Assembly (NCBI GenBank): GCA_963742345.1
Contig: CAVULO010000011.1
Span: 444,738-508,737 of the forward strand
DNA from: Pseudolabrys sp963742345
GTDB taxonomy: Bacteria > Pseudomonadota > Alphaproteobacteria > Rhizobiales > Xanthobacteraceae
Reading direction: 5' to 3'
DNA length: 64,000 bases
The notes under the pieces are model-generated. The model worked only from the letters and a program-made list of their open reading frames with translations, made no database searches and was not told where the DNA came from. Numbering within the stretch: position 1 is the stretch's first letter; each line of letters begins with the position of its first letter. Below are positions 62,837-64,000 of this stretch, piece by piece. The translations under genes were made by a program, and so were the position numbers.

Positions 62837-63796
62837 CTATGAAGTCAGGCTCGGCGGAATCGTTAGGCCGAGCGCCTTTGCAGTCTTTAGGTTAAGGACC
62901 AATTCGAACTTAATTGACTGCACGACCGGCAAGTCGGCGGGCTTTTCGCCTTTGAGAACCCGGCCGGTATAGACGCCGGCTTGCCGATAAGCATCGGTCC
63001 GGCTCGCTCCGTAGCTCATGAGACCGCCAGCCGCGGCGAACTCGCGGGCCTGATAAATCGCAGGCAGTGCCTGTAGTGCTGCCAACCTTACGAGTTGTTC
63101 GGGCCGGCTATTGAAGAGCTCGCCAGTTCCGACGATGAGAGCGCCTGCTCGGAGTTCGGCCAATTTTGCAAACGCTGAGTTGATTTCCCCCTCCGTGGTG
63201 GCATTCAAAACATGGATTTGCAATCCGAGCGCGCGAGCCGCCTCTTGCACGTCCTTTATTTGGGTCTTCGTTCTTGGGTCGGTCGGGTTTACAAGCAACC
63301 CGACAATGGTGGCTGTGGGTATCAAATCGCGCAGCAGCCCCAATCGTTTCGCTATCAATTCGGAACCCAACTGGGTGATGCCGGTGACGTTCCGACCGGG
63401 CCGGTTCAGGCTGACCACGAGGCCGAGCCTGACCGGGTCACCGGCCGTATCGAAGACAACGGGAATTGTCGTGGCTGCTGCACCTGCCGCCAATGCCGCA
63501 GGAGTAGTCATCGCGGCAATTACATTCACTCGGCGACGGACCAGATCAGCCGCCATCCCCGGTAGTCGATCGTGCTGACCCTCTGCCCACCGGTATTCGA
63601 TTACAACGTTCTGGCCCTCGACATAGCCGGTTTCTTTCAGGCCCTGTCGGAACCCCGCCACCAAATGCTGATACGGACCCGGTGACCCGCTGTTCAAAAA
63701 CCCGATCACCGACATCGTCGGCTGTTGCGCGCGTCCGGCGAGTGGCCACACGACCACCGCTGCGCTCAAAAGCGATATGAAATCACGCCGTCTCAT
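62837..63796 (-). CDS. Tryptophan-type ABC transporter substrate-binding protein (TrpX/PF04392)
   Basis: The 319-residue protein has a Tat-like signal (MRRRDFISLLSAAVVVWPLAG, cut near GRAQQ) and the core marks VIGFLNSGSPG, EGQNVVIEYRWAEGQ and IPVVFDTAGDPVRLGLV. Such binding proteins occur in many copies in Bradyrhizobium-type genomes, often without transporter partners, and the ligand is unknown. It lies between two groups of palindromic repeats and is probably part of the integrated segment to the right of the tRNA fragment. Confidence 0.82.
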   Translation of the reverse strand: MRRRDFISLLSAAVVVWPLAGRAQQPTMSVIGFLNSGSPGPYQHLVAGFRQGLKETGYVEGQNVVIEYRWAEGQHDRLPGMAADLVRRRVNVIAAMTTPAALAAGAAATTIPVVFDTAGDPVRLGLVVSLNRPGRNVTGITQLGSELIAKRLGLLRDLIPTATIVGLLVNPTDPRTKTQIKDVQEAARALGLQIHVLNATTEGEINSAFAKLAELRAGALIVGTGELFNSRPEQLVRLAALQALPAIYQAREFAAAGGLMSYGASRTDAYRQAGVYTGRVLKGEKPADLPVVQSIKFELVLNLKTAKALGLTIPPSLTS

Positions 63797-63863
63797 CGGG
63801 TCCCCCGAGCCTTAGGACAAGGCATGGTAGCGGGTTAAAAGAGGCCCGGTAAGGGACGACCCG

Positions 63864-63936
63864 ATGTCCGCTTTGGGTCAAAAGCAGACATTTGCAGTGC
63901 AATACCTCATGTCTGCTTTGTGCCAAAAGCGGACAT
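63864..63936. repeat. Two palindromic repeats with ATGTCCGCTTT-type arms
   Basis: Copies at 63864-63891 and 63909-63936 are each 28 bp, with 11-base arms (ATGTCYGCTTT and AAAGCRGACAT) and a 6-base centre. Each has one base different in an arm, so the variant bases are mirrored between copies. They are related to the element at 62778. Confidence 0.75.
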
Positions 63937-63938
63937 CA

Positions 63939-64000
63939 CTACTCCTTCCGCACCAACCGTTTTGCCGCGCGCGCGGCGGTCTGCGCATAGCTGCGATCAC
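63939..64000 (-). CDS. Possible C-terminal end of a gene leaving the window
   Basis: A minus-strand frame entering from the right edge ends at a TAG at 63939-63941 and reads DRSYAQTAARAAKRLVRKE before the stop. It has coding-like composition but is too short to identify. Confidence 0.3.
   Translation of the reverse strand, partial: DRSYAQTAARAAKRLVRKE

Overview
The window is high-GC DNA from an alphaproteobacterium, most likely Hyphomicrobiales (Bradyrhizobiaceae/Xanthobacteraceae-like). The evidence is the Rhodopseudomonas-type ferredoxin-NADP reductase, the combined siroheme synthase/sulfite reductase arrangement, many liv- and tau-type ABC transporters, the CCTTCGAGG/CCTCAGGATG palindromic repeats and the TrpX-type lipoprotein-like binding proteins. 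This assignment is inferred from gene content, not from a marker gene.

Layout. 1-11.3 kb is a lipopolysaccharide core locus: O-antigen ligase (cut by the left edge), two glycosyltransferases, hldE, hldD, waaF, kdsD-type isomerase, waaC, galE and msbA. 11.4-18.2 kb holds a fumarylacetoacetase-family hydrolase, a complete livKHMGF uptake system and an amidase. 18.6-34.4 kb is a catabolic/transport region: galBC (4-oxalmesaconate hydratase and aldolase), a lone Flp pilin, an extradiol dioxygenase, an oxidoreductase, a class II aldolase/decarboxylase, several tau/ssu-like ABC transporter parts, a PAP2 membrane protein and an acyltransferase. 34.5-42.9 kb carries a DUF1993 protein, a TonB-like protein and an assimilatory sulfite operon (small membrane peptide, YeiH-type exporter, second small membrane peptide with a frameshift, cysJ, cysI, cysG). 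43-55.7 kb is an aromatic-acid cluster: 4-hydroxybenzoyl-CoA thioesterase-like protein, three-subunit 4-hydroxybenzoyl-CoA reductase, benzoate-CoA ligase, boxB, boxC, the BoxR/BzdR-type regulator, an FNR-type reductase and a [2Fe-2S] ferredoxin. 55.8-62.5 kb is a signalling region: hybrid-free histidine kinase plus response regulator, a 51-residue RiPP-precursor-like peptide, a 54-residue DUF1127-like peptide, a response-regulator/adenylate-cyclase fusion, a second response regulator (about 84% identical to the first) and the severed tail of a second kinase. At 62.6 kb a 48-bp tRNA-Lys 3' fragment marks a likely integration boundary, followed by palindromic repeats and a solute-binding protein.

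How the genes work together. The aromatic cluster implies uptake of (hydroxy)benzoate, CoA activation, reductive removal of the 4-hydroxyl group to benzoyl-CoA, epoxidation by BoxB and ring opening by BoxC, with BoxR sensing benzoyl-CoA. No boxA is present; the adjacent reductase/ferredoxin pair could supply electrons instead. The signalling region contains a perfect TGTGA-N6-TCACA site whose centre lies 41.5 bp upstream of the start predicted from a TATATT -10 element. It precedes the two small peptides and lies directly beyond the adenylate cyclase gene, so a cAMP-responsive small-peptide module is the most striking candidate for a new system here.
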